Part shown: positions 37,371 to 46,652 of the stretch, piece by piece
Layout of the letters: every line of letters begins with the position of its first letter
Position numbering within the stretch: the first letter of the stretch is position 1
Assembly (NCBI RefSeq): GCF_007748115.1
Contig: NZ_CP036289.1
Location: 4,650,001 to 4,714,000 of the forward strand
Length of the DNA stretch: 64,000 nt
Direction: 5' to 3'
Source: Bremerella volcania
GTDB taxonomy: Bacteria > Planctomycetota > Planctomycetia > Pirellulales > Pirellulaceae
Translations under genes and position numbers: made by a program
The notes under the pieces: model-generated
What the model was told of the DNA's origin: nothing
The model's database searches: none
The model's input: the letters and a program-made list of their open reading frames with translations, nothing else

Positions 37371-39587
37371 CTAACGGGTTTCGATCGTTAACGTTCTCTT
37401 AATCAACCCGCGGGGATCATGTTGGAACTTGGGACGGCCATCCCCTTCGTGCTGGTAAAAAGGATGCACGATCCGATCGGTGACGTTGTCTCCCCGGACG
37501 ATCGTGGCACTGGGAAACTCCTTTTCGCCGGCGTAGACGATGATCTCTTCGCGGCCCAGTGCCGGCTTCACTTTGAGTGTTCCGTCTTCAGGAAAGCGTC
37601 GCTTCTCACCGGCGGCCAGTTTCGTTCCGGCAGGCAGAATGCTGGCCAGCTTGCCGGAGAAGCTTCGCCCGATCATCTCGATGAAGACAGGCTGGCTCCC
37701 TTTGTTCTCAACGAAGATCGCCAGTTCGTCCCCCGGCGAGAAGATGTTGTTGCGACGCGAAGTCGATACCCGCACGTCGACAGTGGAAGTCGACGGAATG
37801 TAATCAGGCCGCGTGACCCCATCCATGCTGATCACCGGGATACCGATCCCCATGCCGGTGATGACCTGATCGTAGAAGTCTTCCCACATGTCGCGGCGAA
37901 TGACGCCGGCATCGGCCAGCGATACCAGGCCGAGCCCAGTCAAACGAGGCTGGCGGACGATCACGCGAAGCTCGTCGGTCGAGCTGAGCCCTAACTCTCC
38001 GGCCACGGTGTGTAGCTGCAGCGGAGCTTCCAAAAACCGCTTGGTGACCGGAGTGAGCGGTTCGTCATCCTGGGGATGCCCCAGCAGCTTCTCAACACTG
38101 TTGAGGAAACGTTCCTGATCCGCTTTGACCAGTTCGTCCATTACCTCGTGCTTCGGATAAAGTTCCAATGCCGAACGTTTGTCGATATGGCCGCTGCCGC
38201 TGATCAATTCGACCGCGGGGCGAACGTCGTCTTGAAACGCTTTCATGCCCCGGTCGTGACAGCGGATACAAGACAGGCCATTGCGAACCGTTTTGTCTTC
38301 CGCCAAGCGGTCGGTCACGATGCTGGTCGGTGCAAAGTCGAGCCGCCCCCCTGCCCCGTCGGCGACGTAGTAGGCCTGCATTCCGTTAGGCAAGTTGAAG
38401 ATCATCTCGCCACCGGTACCCACCAGGTGGATCGGATCGATGAAGATGTTATCGGTTCCCTTGCTCGAGATGTAATCGATGCTCTTCCAGTAGGCCCCAT
38501 GCTCGTACGGATGACGTTCAACGGCTCGGTTATTGCGAGAAACGCCCGAGACGGCCATGCCAGCCCGCTTGGCGATGCGCTGGTCGATGTTGTCCTGGGA
38601 ATCGACGTCGAGGTTTTTCTCGAGTTCTTCCAGCGTGAGCGGCAATTGCAAAAGATCGTGATACAGCGGTGGCAACGTGGCCGTGCTGCAGAACCAATCG
38701 ATCCGCACGTAAGGAACCGGACGAATCATCTTCGACGGTCGGAGGTATTCCTGGGCGAGCGAGTCGTACGTCTGCGACGCTTCGTAGATGACGGCATAGG
38801 GGTATTCGAGAATCAACAGGTCATGGTTATCGAGCGAACGGGGCTCTTCGGCATCATCCTCTGACTTGGCGACGGTGCGGTGCCAGTTCAGCTTTCTCAG
38901 GTCGACGGCGAACAACGTTTCGATGTCGTCGTTCACCACTTCCGGCCGGACCAACTGCTTCTGATACGAGAGATGATTCAGGGCTTTGAACAGGGCATCG
39001 CGTTGTCGCTGTAGTTCGTCCCTGGTAGCACCGCCCACCAGCAAATGATGCGAGCTGAAGTATCGGATGAAGAAGCGATCTTCCAGCGGTAAGCTCCGCT
39101 GATGCTTCAGAATCTGTTCCAATAGATAGTCAGGATCGCGGTACTTCTCGTTTTCCTTTACCTGATCACTCGGCGAGGCGACGTCGGCCGGGAAATCTTT
39201 GGCACCCGCCGAGATCCACTTGCGCACCAAGGCAATTTCATCGGCATCCAGCGCCGGTTGCCCCAGTGGCATGCGAGCGTCTTCGTCCTCTTCGGTCAGT
39301 ACCTGGTACAGCAGCGAGTCATCCGGCTCGCCAGGCATGGCGTATTCCATTTCTCGCAGTTCGGCAACCTTCATCACCTCGACCCCGCCTTGTACGGCGC
39401 TCCCTCCGTGACATTCGAGACAGCGTGAGCGGAACACTTCTTTGACCTTGGCCGCCAGCCTGGCTTCGTCCGGCGATTCCGCTGCCAGCGAGATCGTCGA
39501 ACCACAAAGAATCAGAACGTAGGCCAGGCCGGTACTGAGCAGAGTCACGCAAGGTTGAACTGGGACGAATCGTTGGATGGTAAACAC
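37371..39587 (-). CDS. Secreted di-haem cytochrome-like protein with C-terminal DUF4384-like domain
   Basis: This 738-residue protein is read from a GTG at 39587, which gives the signal VFTIQRFVPVQPCVTLLSTGLAYVLILCG; an open frame runs 225 bp further upstream but mostly overlaps the preceding gene. A planctomycete cytochrome motif CLECH lies at C56-H60. A second CIRCH lies at C440-H444 within LSCIRCHDRGMKAF, which resembles other planctomycete di-haem proteins. The C-terminus (about 610-715, FSPGDELAIFVENKGSQPVFIEM and LPAGTKLAAGEKRRFPEDGTLKV) fits the DUF4384 pattern. Fusion of a cytochrome with a DUF4384-like module is unusual. It may be a redox sensor or an oxidase; I cannot tell. Confidence 0.78.
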   Translation of the reverse strand: MFTIQRFVPVQPCVTLLSTGLAYVLILCGSTISLAAESPDEARLAAKVKEVFRSRCLECHGGSAVQGGVEVMKVAELREMEYAMPGEPDDSLLYQVLTEEDEDARMPLGQPALDADEIALVRKWISAGAKDFPADVASPSDQVKENEKYRDPDYLLEQILKHQRSLPLEDRFFIRYFSSHHLLVGGATRDELQRQRDALFKALNHLSYQKQLVRPEVVNDDIETLFAVDLRKLNWHRTVAKSEDDAEEPRSLDNHDLLILEYPYAVIYEASQTYDSLAQEYLRPSKMIRPVPYVRIDWFCSTATLPPLYHDLLQLPLTLEELEKNLDVDSQDNIDQRIAKRAGMAVSGVSRNNRAVERHPYEHGAYWKSIDYISSKGTDNIFIDPIHLVGTGGEMIFNLPNGMQAYYVADGAGGRLDFAPTSIVTDRLAEDKTVRNGLSCIRCHDRGMKAFQDDVRPAVELISGSGHIDKRSALELYPKHEVMDELVKADQERFLNSVEKLLGHPQDDEPLTPVTKRFLEAPLQLHTVAGELGLSSTDELRVIVRQPRLTGLGLVSLADAGVIRRDMWEDFYDQVITGMGIGIPVISMDGVTRPDYIPSTSTVDVRVSTSRRNNIFSPGDELAIFVENKGSQPVFIEMIGRSFSGKLASILPAGTKLAAGEKRRFPEDGTLKVKPALGREEIIVYAGEKEFPSATIVRGDNVTDRIVHPFYQHEGDGRPKFQHDPRGLIKRTLTIETR

Positions 39588-39623
39588 GGCTGCGGATTCC
39601 AAGTGCGAGGTTAGAAGAGCAAA

Positions 39624-39650
39624 GCGAAGTCTCGATGGCCGAGACTTCGC
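39624..39650 (-). terminator. Hairpin terminator behind the tyrosine-rich gene
   Basis: GCGAAGTCTCG (39624-39634) and CGAGACTTCGC (39640-39650) form a perfect 11-bp stem with a 5-base loop. On the minus strand TTTGCTCTTC follows. It lies 25 bp past the stop at 39676. Confidence 0.7.
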
Positions 39651-39675
39651 CGGTTTCGCTAATCGGACGATCCGG

Positions 39676-40161
39676 TTACTTTGGGGCGTCCTTGGGATCT
39701 TTCGTCGAGGGCAGGCTATCTGGGTCGATCGGCAGCATGCGTTCGCCATCTTCCGATTCCGGAATCTCCGGCATTTTGCCAGGTTCGGGGAAGGCATCTT
39801 CCGGAATGTCATCCAGCTTTTCCTTCCGATCCTTTTCAGCCAACAGCGAATAACCCTTTTCCTTCAGATCGTAGCGGCCCCAGTAAACGCGGCGAACTGG
39901 GTTGTAGTAGTAGACGTAGCGGGTACGCGTTGGGTAGTAAACGCAGTAATGGTGCTTGTAGCCTGAATAGCTCGAATAGGGTTTGTAATAGTAGTACGAG
40001 TAGTAATAGCTGCTGCGGGGATGATAGCTCCAGCCGCTGTAGTAGTGACGACCTCGCAAGTAGGAAGCCGAGGCCTGATCGGTCGCGACGGCACCCATCC
40101 CTAAGGTGAAGAGAATGAGCAAGCCGAAAACAACAGTGCGACGGTTTGGGCGTGACAACAT
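39676..40161 (-). CDS. Small secreted tyrosine-rich protein
   Basis: This 161-residue protein has a signal or anchor (RTVVFGLLILFTLGMGAVA). A region of about 65 residues (roughly 34-98) contains about 23 tyrosines, with runs such as SSYYYSYYYYKPYSSYSGY and YVYYYNPVRRVYWGRY. The C-terminal 60 residues are acidic and proline-rich (DDIPEDAFPEPGKMPEIPESEDGE). AGGAGA lies 8 bases before the ATG. Tyr-rich secreted proteins can cross-link or adhere in cell walls and eggshells, but there is no direct homology to prove that here. No enzyme domain is visible. Confidence 0.83.
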   Translation of the reverse strand: MLSRPNRRTVVFGLLILFTLGMGAVATDQASASYLRGRHYYSGWSYHPRSSYYYSYYYYKPYSSYSGYKHHYCVYYPTRTRYVYYYNPVRRVYWGRYDLKEKGYSLLAEKDRKEKLDDIPEDAFPEPGKMPEIPESEDGERMLPIDPDSLPSTKDPKDAPK

Positions 40162-40365
40162 CGAATCAATCTCCTGGTAAGAAAAGTACTTGGTGTTCGG
40201 TAATTGGCTTTATCAGCCGGTCTTCATCTAAGTAACGCTTGAGCTTGCGACATCTTCCCGACTTCCCAATTCTTTTTTGTCTTTTTTCTCCCCGCGGGAT
40301 TTCCGCAAAGAGAATGACGATGCCGCGCTGCCCCTGGGTGATGATGAGGTGGAACTGGGACAAGC

Positions 40366-41742
40366 TTACTCAGGCAAGTCCTGAGGGCTGTAGTACTTGA
40401 CCGTGGCCGTCATGATGGGAATGGAGTCTTTGACGAACTTGGTGGTCCCGAGCGTCTGCCCCTCGGTCTCGCCGTTGCTGATCAGACCTCGGGTCACGTT
40501 CTGGGCCAGTTGCTGTTTGAGGGCTCCCAGGTTCGATGGTTTTTCGCTCGGAAAATCGCCCTGGGTCAGAATCTGAAAATCTTCCCCTTCGTCGGTCAAC
40601 AGCTCGGTGCTGACTTTCGGCTTCACCTTCTGCTCGGGAAAGATACTCACCGAGATCGAACCCACGAACTCGCCGTAATCGATTTCCTTCGCTTTCGACT
40701 CGGCTTGTGAAAGGACCTTGAATCGCTCCATCGTGTTGTTCGCCGAGTCGTAGTAACCCTGGAAGCCCCATTCTTTTCGATCCGGCTCCAGGACCCAGGT
40801 CTTGGCCTGCGCGTCGGCAACCGTTTCTCGACCGAGCGTGTTCTCGCCGTTCACTTTCAGCACCAGGCCCAGCCGATTATTGTTCGACTTGCGGCGGATC
40901 ACTAGCATGACGGTTTGCCCCTCTTGAGGTTCGGCGACAAACGCCGCTCCGTCGCGGAACTCGATGTCTTGTACCTGGTTGTCGTAGCGAATCTCCAGTT
41001 CGACCGGCGCGTCGCTACTGTTGAGCGGATGCACTTTCGACTCGAACGGCTCCGACTTGTCCTCGGTTTCCTGCTTGACGGTTAGCGAAGTCGTTAATGC
41101 CTCTTCGGTCGCTTTGTCCTTTCGCTCTTCCTGAGTCATGGCCAGGCTACCGTCGTCGAAGACGCCGCGGACGGTGAAGCTCTCGCCACTATCGAGCAAA
41201 TCTTCCAGATCAGGCGTTGCCTGAAACTTGGCAACCGGAAAGAGAGAATCGGAAGTTTGATCGAATCCCAGGATGCCCACGGTTATCGTTCGCAGGTCGC
41301 TGGAGATGAGTGCGACACCGGTTAGAAAGGCATCCGGCACGACTTCTTCCTCACCCCAGGCTAAGGGATACTCGCGAGAGAATAACTTCTTGCGTCCTTC
41401 GGTTGAAAGATGACTGGCCCCGGGGATCTGGGCGGCGACTTTGCTCGCATCCCCCACCAGCCCCATCGGGTTCCGGGCATCGTTGGCAACTACCAGTGCC
41501 AGTTCCAATTTCTTGGTCAAGCGCAGGTTCAACGTGCCCACGGCATCGCTTGAATCTTCATTCCCTTTTTTGACGCGAAATTTGAGAACGCCGACGTTCT
41601 TATAACCACGAAGCTTGAGTTGCTCCATGATGAGCGGCCCCTGCTTGAGAAGCTGCTTCTCAAGATCGTCGGCCGCCGGCAGACTGCCACAGGTGAACAG
41701 GAAAAGAACAAGCGCGACGCCACATCGGAGGTAGTACGGCAT
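40366..41742 (-). CDS. Secreted protein of unknown function with TolB/CsgG-like N-terminal region
   Basis: This 458-residue protein has a signal peptide (MPYYLRCGVALVLFLFTCGSLPA). The N-terminal part (about 30-180, KQLLKQGPLIMEQLKLRGYKNVGVLKFRVKKG and LNLRLTKKLELALVVAND) resembles the opening of TolB/CsgG-like proteins. A beta-rich second half (about 240-450) ends in IPIMTATVKYYSPQDLPE. It has no recognised catalytic motif. GGGAGAAA precedes the ATG. The gene is followed by a 204-bp gap before the Tyr-rich gene and preceded by the anti-sigma gene, all on the same strand. Confidence 0.78.
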   Translation of the reverse strand: MPYYLRCGVALVLFLFTCGSLPAADDLEKQLLKQGPLIMEQLKLRGYKNVGVLKFRVKKGNEDSSDAVGTLNLRLTKKLELALVVANDARNPMGLVGDASKVAAQIPGASHLSTEGRKKLFSREYPLAWGEEEVVPDAFLTGVALISSDLRTITVGILGFDQTSDSLFPVAKFQATPDLEDLLDSGESFTVRGVFDDGSLAMTQEERKDKATEEALTTSLTVKQETEDKSEPFESKVHPLNSSDAPVELEIRYDNQVQDIEFRDGAAFVAEPQEGQTVMLVIRRKSNNNRLGLVLKVNGENTLGRETVADAQAKTWVLEPDRKEWGFQGYYDSANNTMERFKVLSQAESKAKEIDYGEFVGSISVSIFPEQKVKPKVSTELLTDEGEDFQILTQGDFPSEKPSNLGALKQQLAQNVTRGLISNGETEGQTLGTTKFVKDSIPIMTATVKYYSPQDLPE

Positions 41743-41898
41743 GGGTTTCTCCCAGCGATCTATGCTAGTTGGAGTTACTTCATGGGGTTAACGGGCCCAA
41801 AGCGCTGATGTCCCATAGAAAATCGCAGTTCCTCCAAAATAATCCGAAAAATGTCCGATGGACCTTCGAAATCTATAAGCAAAGTCTTTATGCAGAAA

Positions 41899-42774
41899 CT
41901 AAGAAGGCTGCTTCAACTGACGTAGCGTTTCTTCCAGGGTGGTCACCGTTTGATCAGCGGCGTTGCGAATCGCCGACGGATCGCCTCCCTCGCTGAGTTG
42001 GGCCAGGTACCCGGCAATCTCGTCACGCGTTTTCTGGCATATCGCGTCCACAGACTCGTGCGTTTTCGGTTGCAAGGGAGCAAGTTCCGCGGCCAGCAGT
42101 TTCTGGCATCCGGCGTCGAATTGCTTAAGCCGTAGAGCTAGTTCTTCTCGATTTTGCGGGCGTTTGTTGAACCACGCGTGCGTGGCGTCGGCCAGCGTGT
42201 CGAGAAGTTCGTCTTCCGAGCGGGCCGATTCCAGGACTCCAGGCTCGTTGAAACCCCAGCCAGTTGGCTTCGCCGGGGGTTGGATCACCCAAATCCCGAT
42301 TAATAGGCAAGCTGCAATCGCCAGCACCGTCCCCATGACGGACCAGATGCGAGATGAACTTCCCCCTCTCGTCTCGACCGGCGGTTTGGCTGCCGGCCGC
42401 TGGTCGAGTTGCGCCTCGATGCGTGTCCACGCCGCATCGCTTGCTGTCGATGCGCGCGGACCTCCCAGCCATCGTTGCCAGTACTCGGGGCACTCGGCAA
42501 GGATGTGCTCTTGCAACTCCAGGATCGCTTCCGGGTGCGACATCAATCGTCGCAAATCTTCTTCCGGCAACGACTTCAGTCCGTTCTCATCGATTTCTAA
42601 GAGGTGCGAGCCCGCCAGTTCGGCGAGCGACAACGGGGCGGAATCGGACGGCGCGTCAGCGAGCACTTCCCACTGGACCGCGGCCTGGGAGAGTTTTTCC
42701 GAGCAGATTAGCTCTTCCAACCACTCGGCCAGGTGCTGCGGATTTTCCGGGATATTTAAGGAGGTCAACGTCAT
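41899..42774 (-). CDS. Putative membrane-bound anti-sigma factor
   Basis: This 291-residue protein starts at 42774, where ATGA overlaps the sigma stop; an ATG 21 bp upstream is possible but less likely. A long cytoplasmic N-terminus (1-140) has LAEWLEELICSEKLSQAA. One transmembrane helix covers about 143-164 (IWSVMGTVLAIAACLLIGIWVI). The periplasmic helical C-terminus (about 175-291) ends in TVTTLEETLRQLKQ. No zinc-binding HxxxCxxC motif of the ZAS type is visible. Topology and the 4-bp overlap with the ECF gene are the grounds for the call. Its ligand or the protease that would release the sigma factor is unknown. Confidence 0.78.
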   Translation of the reverse strand: MTLTSLNIPENPQHLAEWLEELICSEKLSQAAVQWEVLADAPSDSAPLSLAELAGSHLLEIDENGLKSLPEEDLRRLMSHPEAILELQEHILAECPEYWQRWLGGPRASTASDAAWTRIEAQLDQRPAAKPPVETRGGSSSRIWSVMGTVLAIAACLLIGIWVIQPPAKPTGWGFNEPGVLESARSEDELLDTLADATHAWFNKRPQNREELALRLKQFDAGCQKLLAAELAPLQPKTHESVDAICQKTRDEIAGYLAQLSEGGDPSAIRNAADQTVTTLEETLRQLKQPS

Positions 42775-43310
42775 GCCCGTTTTTGCTCCATGCACTTTCG
42801 TAAACTTGCCAGCGCGCGATGAACACGGGTATAGACGGTGCTGCGCTCGATATCTTCCGCCGCGGCAATTTTTTCTCCAGGAACTCCGTTATAAAACTCG
42901 CGCACGATCCGCTGGCTCGTCTCGGGAAGCTGCTGCGAACAATCGCGGAGCTGGGCCAGTTCTTCTTCTTGCTCCAGGCGGAGCGACTGTGTTGCCATTT
43001 CGGCAATCACAATCGATTCGTTCGCCAGCGGTTCCGGCTTCGCCTTGCGGAAGTGATCGTAGATCGTGTTTCGGGCAATCGTGATGATCCACGCCCCGAG
43101 CTTGCCTCCTTCGAATCGATCGCGTGAATTCCAAACTTTCAACCAGGTTTGCTGAATCAGATCGTCCGCTTCGTTGGGACAACGATTCTTCACGAAGAGT
43201 TCCAAACGTTTGCCGAACTGCTCGTAGAGCGTTCGAAACGCGGCTTGATCGCCGGACCGTAGTCCGGCGACGAGTGCTGCTTCCGATTGGTTCTCGATAT
43301 CAATGCTCAT
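42771..43310 (-). CDS. ECF-type RNA polymerase sigma factor
   Basis: This 179-residue sigma-70 family protein has region 2 at about 10-85 (TLYEQFGKRLELFVKNRCPNEADDLIQQTWLKVWNSRDRFEG, then LGAWIITIARNTIYDHFRKAK) and region 4 at about 115-170 (IVREFYNGVPGEKIAAAEDIERSTVYTRVHRALASLRK). The start at 43310 is preceded by AGGA; an in-frame ATG at 43328 is an alternative. It differs in sequence from the two Rhodopirellula/Verrucomicrobium-type sigma factors in this window and is closer to general RpoE-like ECFs. The gene diverges from the TPR-CHAT gene at 43551, which may be one of its targets. Confidence 0.92.
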   Translation of the reverse strand: MSIDIENQSEAALVAGLRSGDQAAFRTLYEQFGKRLELFVKNRCPNEADDLIQQTWLKVWNSRDRFEGGKLGAWIITIARNTIYDHFRKAKPEPLANESIVIAEMATQSLRLEQEEELAQLRDCSQQLPETSQRIVREFYNGVPGEKIAAAEDIERSTVYTRVHRALASLRKCMEQKRA

Positions 43311-43550
43311 ATTCCTGGAAGATACCATTGATGGCTCGGAATTGAAACGGAAACCGTTGAAATTTCATCATGCCTACGCATGTCAAAGCTATAAGCGTTC
43401 CCCCCAGTAGACACAGCAAAAGGACTTGAGCCTGCGAGTATCGTCAGGCAAATTAAAGGTAGCCACTTTATCGATGCGCGATCCCTTGGTGACGGGTCGT
43501 CGTTCAACACGCAGCACCGATAGAACACTTCCGGTGGGAGGAACTTGGAA

Positions 43551-46500
43551 ATGCGTTTGATATTGATGACCGCGACCTGCTTGCTGATTCAACTCGTCCT
43601 GGCCCAGGCTTCGTATGCCCAACTCTCGCCAGCGTCTCAGCAGCGGATCAACCAACTCTATCAACAGTTGCAGCAGTTAGAGGCCCAGGAAAACTACGCG
43701 GCCATGCTTCCCGTTCAAAACGAGATCCTCAAGATCGGGCAGCGCGAACTGGGTGACTTCACGACCGAGATGGCGTACGAGTGGAATTACCTCGGCAACA
43801 TCTACATGGCGCTCGGACAGTACTCGCAAGCAAAAGCTCCCATCCTGCACGCGCTGCGAGTTCGACGCCAGCAACTGGGCGAAGACCATCGGGAAACAGG
43901 CGAATCCTACTTCAACGCCGCGCTGGTGCTGAGCAACCTCGGCGAATATGAAAAGAGTGAGGAGTATTATATCGAGGCGCTGAGAATTGCGAACAAGATC
44001 GTCGGCCCCGAAGACCTTGATACGCTTCAGATCATGAACAACCTGGCATTACTTTACGCTCGCCTTAGTAAGTACGAAGAGGCGAAGCGTCTTCACAACA
44101 TCGTCCTCAAAGCGCGTACCCGCGTGGCCGGGGCCAACAGCGAGCACGTCGGCGAGTCGCTTCTGAATCTCGGCGTCGTGGCGCAATCGTTGGGCGAATA
44201 CGACGCGGCCAAAGACTATTACTCGCGTGCCTTGGCAATCTTCAAAGCGAAGCTGGGAGATAACCACCAGTACACGCTTCAGGTCATGAACAATATGGCA
44301 AGGGTTTACTACGACCTGGAGGATGTCGATCGAGCCCTTGATCTCGATCGACAGGTCTACGCCGCTCGCGTGCGCGCGTTCGGCAAGGATCATATCGACG
44401 TGGGCGAGTCGCTCAACAATCTGGCTTACGACCTGGAATACAAAGAAGAGTACGAAACAGCCCAGGATCTCTATCAACAGGCCCTCGACATTTTCATCAA
44501 ACATTTGGGTGAGAACGACGCCTACGTCCAGATGACCATGCTGAACCTGGCCGGGATCAAACAGCAACTGGGTGAACCGGAAGAAGCACTCGCTTTGGCC
44601 GAAAAAGCGGTGCGAATTCGCCGCGAAACACTTGGCGAAGATCACCCGCTGGTCGCCGAAGCACTTCTGGGACTGGGTGGCCTGCACCTGATGGCTGGCC
44701 GCTTGGACTTGGCTCAACAGACCATCGAGAAGTCCTATTCCGTTTTGCATGACACTTACGGCGACAACCATCCCAAGAACCTGGCGGCACTGTTCGCGCT
44801 GTGCTGGATCCAGATGGAACGGGAAGAGTGGGACGACGTGCTGGAGATGTCCGATAAGATTCGTCGCCTGGTCCGCACGACCGCCGCGCGTTTGATGGCA
44901 GGCCTTTCTCCACAAGAGCAGCTTCGACTGCTGAAAAGCGACATCCACCAAGATTTCGCTTTCACCATCGCCTGGCAGCAAATGGACAATCCGGCTTACG
45001 TCACGGCGTCGGCAGACTGGTTGATCAACGACAAAGGGATGTCGCAAGCCACGCTCGCGGCCCGCGAGACCCTCATGCGCGACACGGGGGATGCCGAGTC
45101 GAAAGCACTTGGCCAGCAGCTACTGGACATTCGCCGGCAACTGGCCAGCGCCGTTCTGACCACTCCAAAAGGTGATCAGGCCGAAGCTCAGCGCAAGAAG
45201 GTCGATCAATTAACCGAACAAGAGAGCGAGATTACTCGTCGGCTCTCCTTGAAGGTCGGCCAATCAATTGAACTGGAGCGTTGGATCGAACTCGACGACG
45301 TCCGAGACGCGCTGGCCAGGGACGAAACGCTGATTACCTGGATTCGCTTCCAACCGGTCGACTTTGAGAAAGCGAAGAAGACATCGATTAGCCACCTGCT
45401 TCCCGCGCGCTACCTGGCCTGGATCATACCTCCCGCAGGCCAGGGTGAGATTCAACTGGTCGATCTAGGCCTGGCCGAAGAGATCGATGCTTCCATCGAG
45501 AAGGCCCGAGCCGAGATCACCGCCGCAGGCAAAAAAGACGGGACGATTAACAAGCAAGGGGAACCCGAAGCCGAAAAGAAGCTCCGCGCCGCCCTGGAAG
45601 CCGTGACCAAGCAGGTCTGGCTGCCGGTGGCCGAGCACATCCGTCCTGATACGAAGCGGTTGAATCTCAGCCCCGATGGTGCCCTATGGCTCGTTCCGTG
45701 GGCCGCGCTGCCGCTGGAAGGCGATCGATACTTGATTGAAGAATATGCGTTTCGCTTATTGATCAGCGGGCGAGAACTGGTCGAAGAGACTCGCGAACCC
45801 TCGCAGAACCGGCCTTTGGTTTTCGCCAATCCCACCTTCGACCTGACGCCGCAAAAGGTCATCGATGCCATCAAGGCGATCTTCCGCGACTTCAAGTTCG
45901 ATCCGAACGCCAATCGGGGTCTGGTCTCGCAGACCGCCATCCGCAAAGTTCCAACACTTCCCAACACCGAACTCGAAGCCGAAGCGATCAGCCCGAGCTT
46001 GGAGAAAATCGTCGGCAAGCCGCCTACCAAGTACATGCGTCAGTATGCGCTGGAAAGCGTCGTCAAACGCGTCCATCAACCTCGCATGCTGGTGCTCAGT
46101 ACGCATGGATACTTCCTGCCAGACCAGCAAGCCAAGACAAGCGACCACGTCGCCGGCGTGGGAAACAGCCGCTCGGCGAGCTTGATTGCCGCCGATGGCA
46201 AACCAATCGAGAACCCCCTGCTTCGCTGCGGCTTGCTGCTGGCAGGCTGCAATCAACCACCATCGGGTGGTGACGATGGCGTGCTTACCGGGCTCGAAAT
46301 CGTCGGGCTTGATCTTCGAGGGACGGAGCTTGTCGTGCTGAGTGCCTGCGAGACGGGCGTGGGCAAGGTTCAAATTGGCGAAGGAATTGCCGGGTTGCGT
46401 CAAGCGTTTCAGCTTGCCGGCGCTCACAGCGTGGTCGCAACGCTGTGGCAGGTGCCGGACCGCGATTCGGCCGTGCTCATGCGCGACTTCTTCGAGCAGA

Positions 46501-46640
46501 TGGCCGAAGACCAAACCCCAGCTGATGCCCTGCGTGCCGCGCAGCTTCAGCGCATTGAAAGCCGGCGCGAACGATACGGTGCCGCCCATCCCTATTTCTG
46601 GGCAGCGTGGACCTTCACCGGGAAGTCTGGCAGCAAGTAA
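43551..46640 (+). CDS. Secreted TPR-CHAT caspase-like protein (first paralogue)
   Basis: This 1029-residue protein starts at ATG 43551, 9 bases after GGAGG. It has a signal peptide (MRLILMTATCLLIQLVLAQASYA). Tetratricopeptide repeats cover about 40-420, with units such as YAAMLPVQNEILKIGQRELG and YEKSEEYYIEALRIANKIVG. A helical linker follows, then a C-terminal CHAT domain (about 720-1029). The caspase-like dyad is intact: His852 in VLSTHGYFLP and Cys933 in LSACETGVG. CHAT proteases cleave proteins in bacterial signalling and cell-death systems, but the targets here are unknown. It converges with a similar gene 12 bp away and diverges from the ECF sigma gene. Confidence 0.9.
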   Translation: MRLILMTATCLLIQLVLAQASYAQLSPASQQRINQLYQQLQQLEAQENYAAMLPVQNEILKIGQRELGDFTTEMAYEWNYLGNIYMALGQYSQAKAPILHALRVRRQQLGEDHRETGESYFNAALVLSNLGEYEKSEEYYIEALRIANKIVGPEDLDTLQIMNNLALLYARLSKYEEAKRLHNIVLKARTRVAGANSEHVGESLLNLGVVAQSLGEYDAAKDYYSRALAIFKAKLGDNHQYTLQVMNNMARVYYDLEDVDRALDLDRQVYAARVRAFGKDHIDVGESLNNLAYDLEYKEEYETAQDLYQQALDIFIKHLGENDAYVQMTMLNLAGIKQQLGEPEEALALAEKAVRIRRETLGEDHPLVAEALLGLGGLHLMAGRLDLAQQTIEKSYSVLHDTYGDNHPKNLAALFALCWIQMEREEWDDVLEMSDKIRRLVRTTAARLMAGLSPQEQLRLLKSDIHQDFAFTIAWQQMDNPAYVTASADWLINDKGMSQATLAARETLMRDTGDAESKALGQQLLDIRRQLASAVLTTPKGDQAEAQRKKVDQLTEQESEITRRLSLKVGQSIELERWIELDDVRDALARDETLITWIRFQPVDFEKAKKTSISHLLPARYLAWIIPPAGQGEIQLVDLGLAEEIDASIEKARAEITAAGKKDGTINKQGEPEAEKKLRAALEAVTKQVWLPVAEHIRPDTKRLNLSPDGALWLVPWAALPLEGDRYLIEEYAFRLLISGRELVEETREPSQNRPLVFANPTFDLTPQKVIDAIKAIFRDFKFDPNANRGLVSQTAIRKVPTLPNTELEAEAISPSLEKIVGKPPTKYMRQYALESVVKRVHQPRMLVLSTHGYFLPDQQAKTSDHVAGVGNSRSASLIAADGKPIENPLLRCGLLLAGCNQPPSGGDDGVLTGLEIVGLDLRGTELVVLSACETGVGKVQIGEGIAGLRQAFQLAGAHSVVATLWQVPDRDSAVLMRDFFEQMAEDQTPADALRAAQLQRIESRRERYGAAHPYFWAAWTFTGKSGSK

Positions 46641-46652
46641 TGGACCGATGGA

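Noticed and set aside
40162..40365. A small gene between the tyrosine-rich and TolB-like genes
   Set aside because: The 65-residue open frame there (40166-40363) lacks a ribosome-binding site and a protein-like composition.
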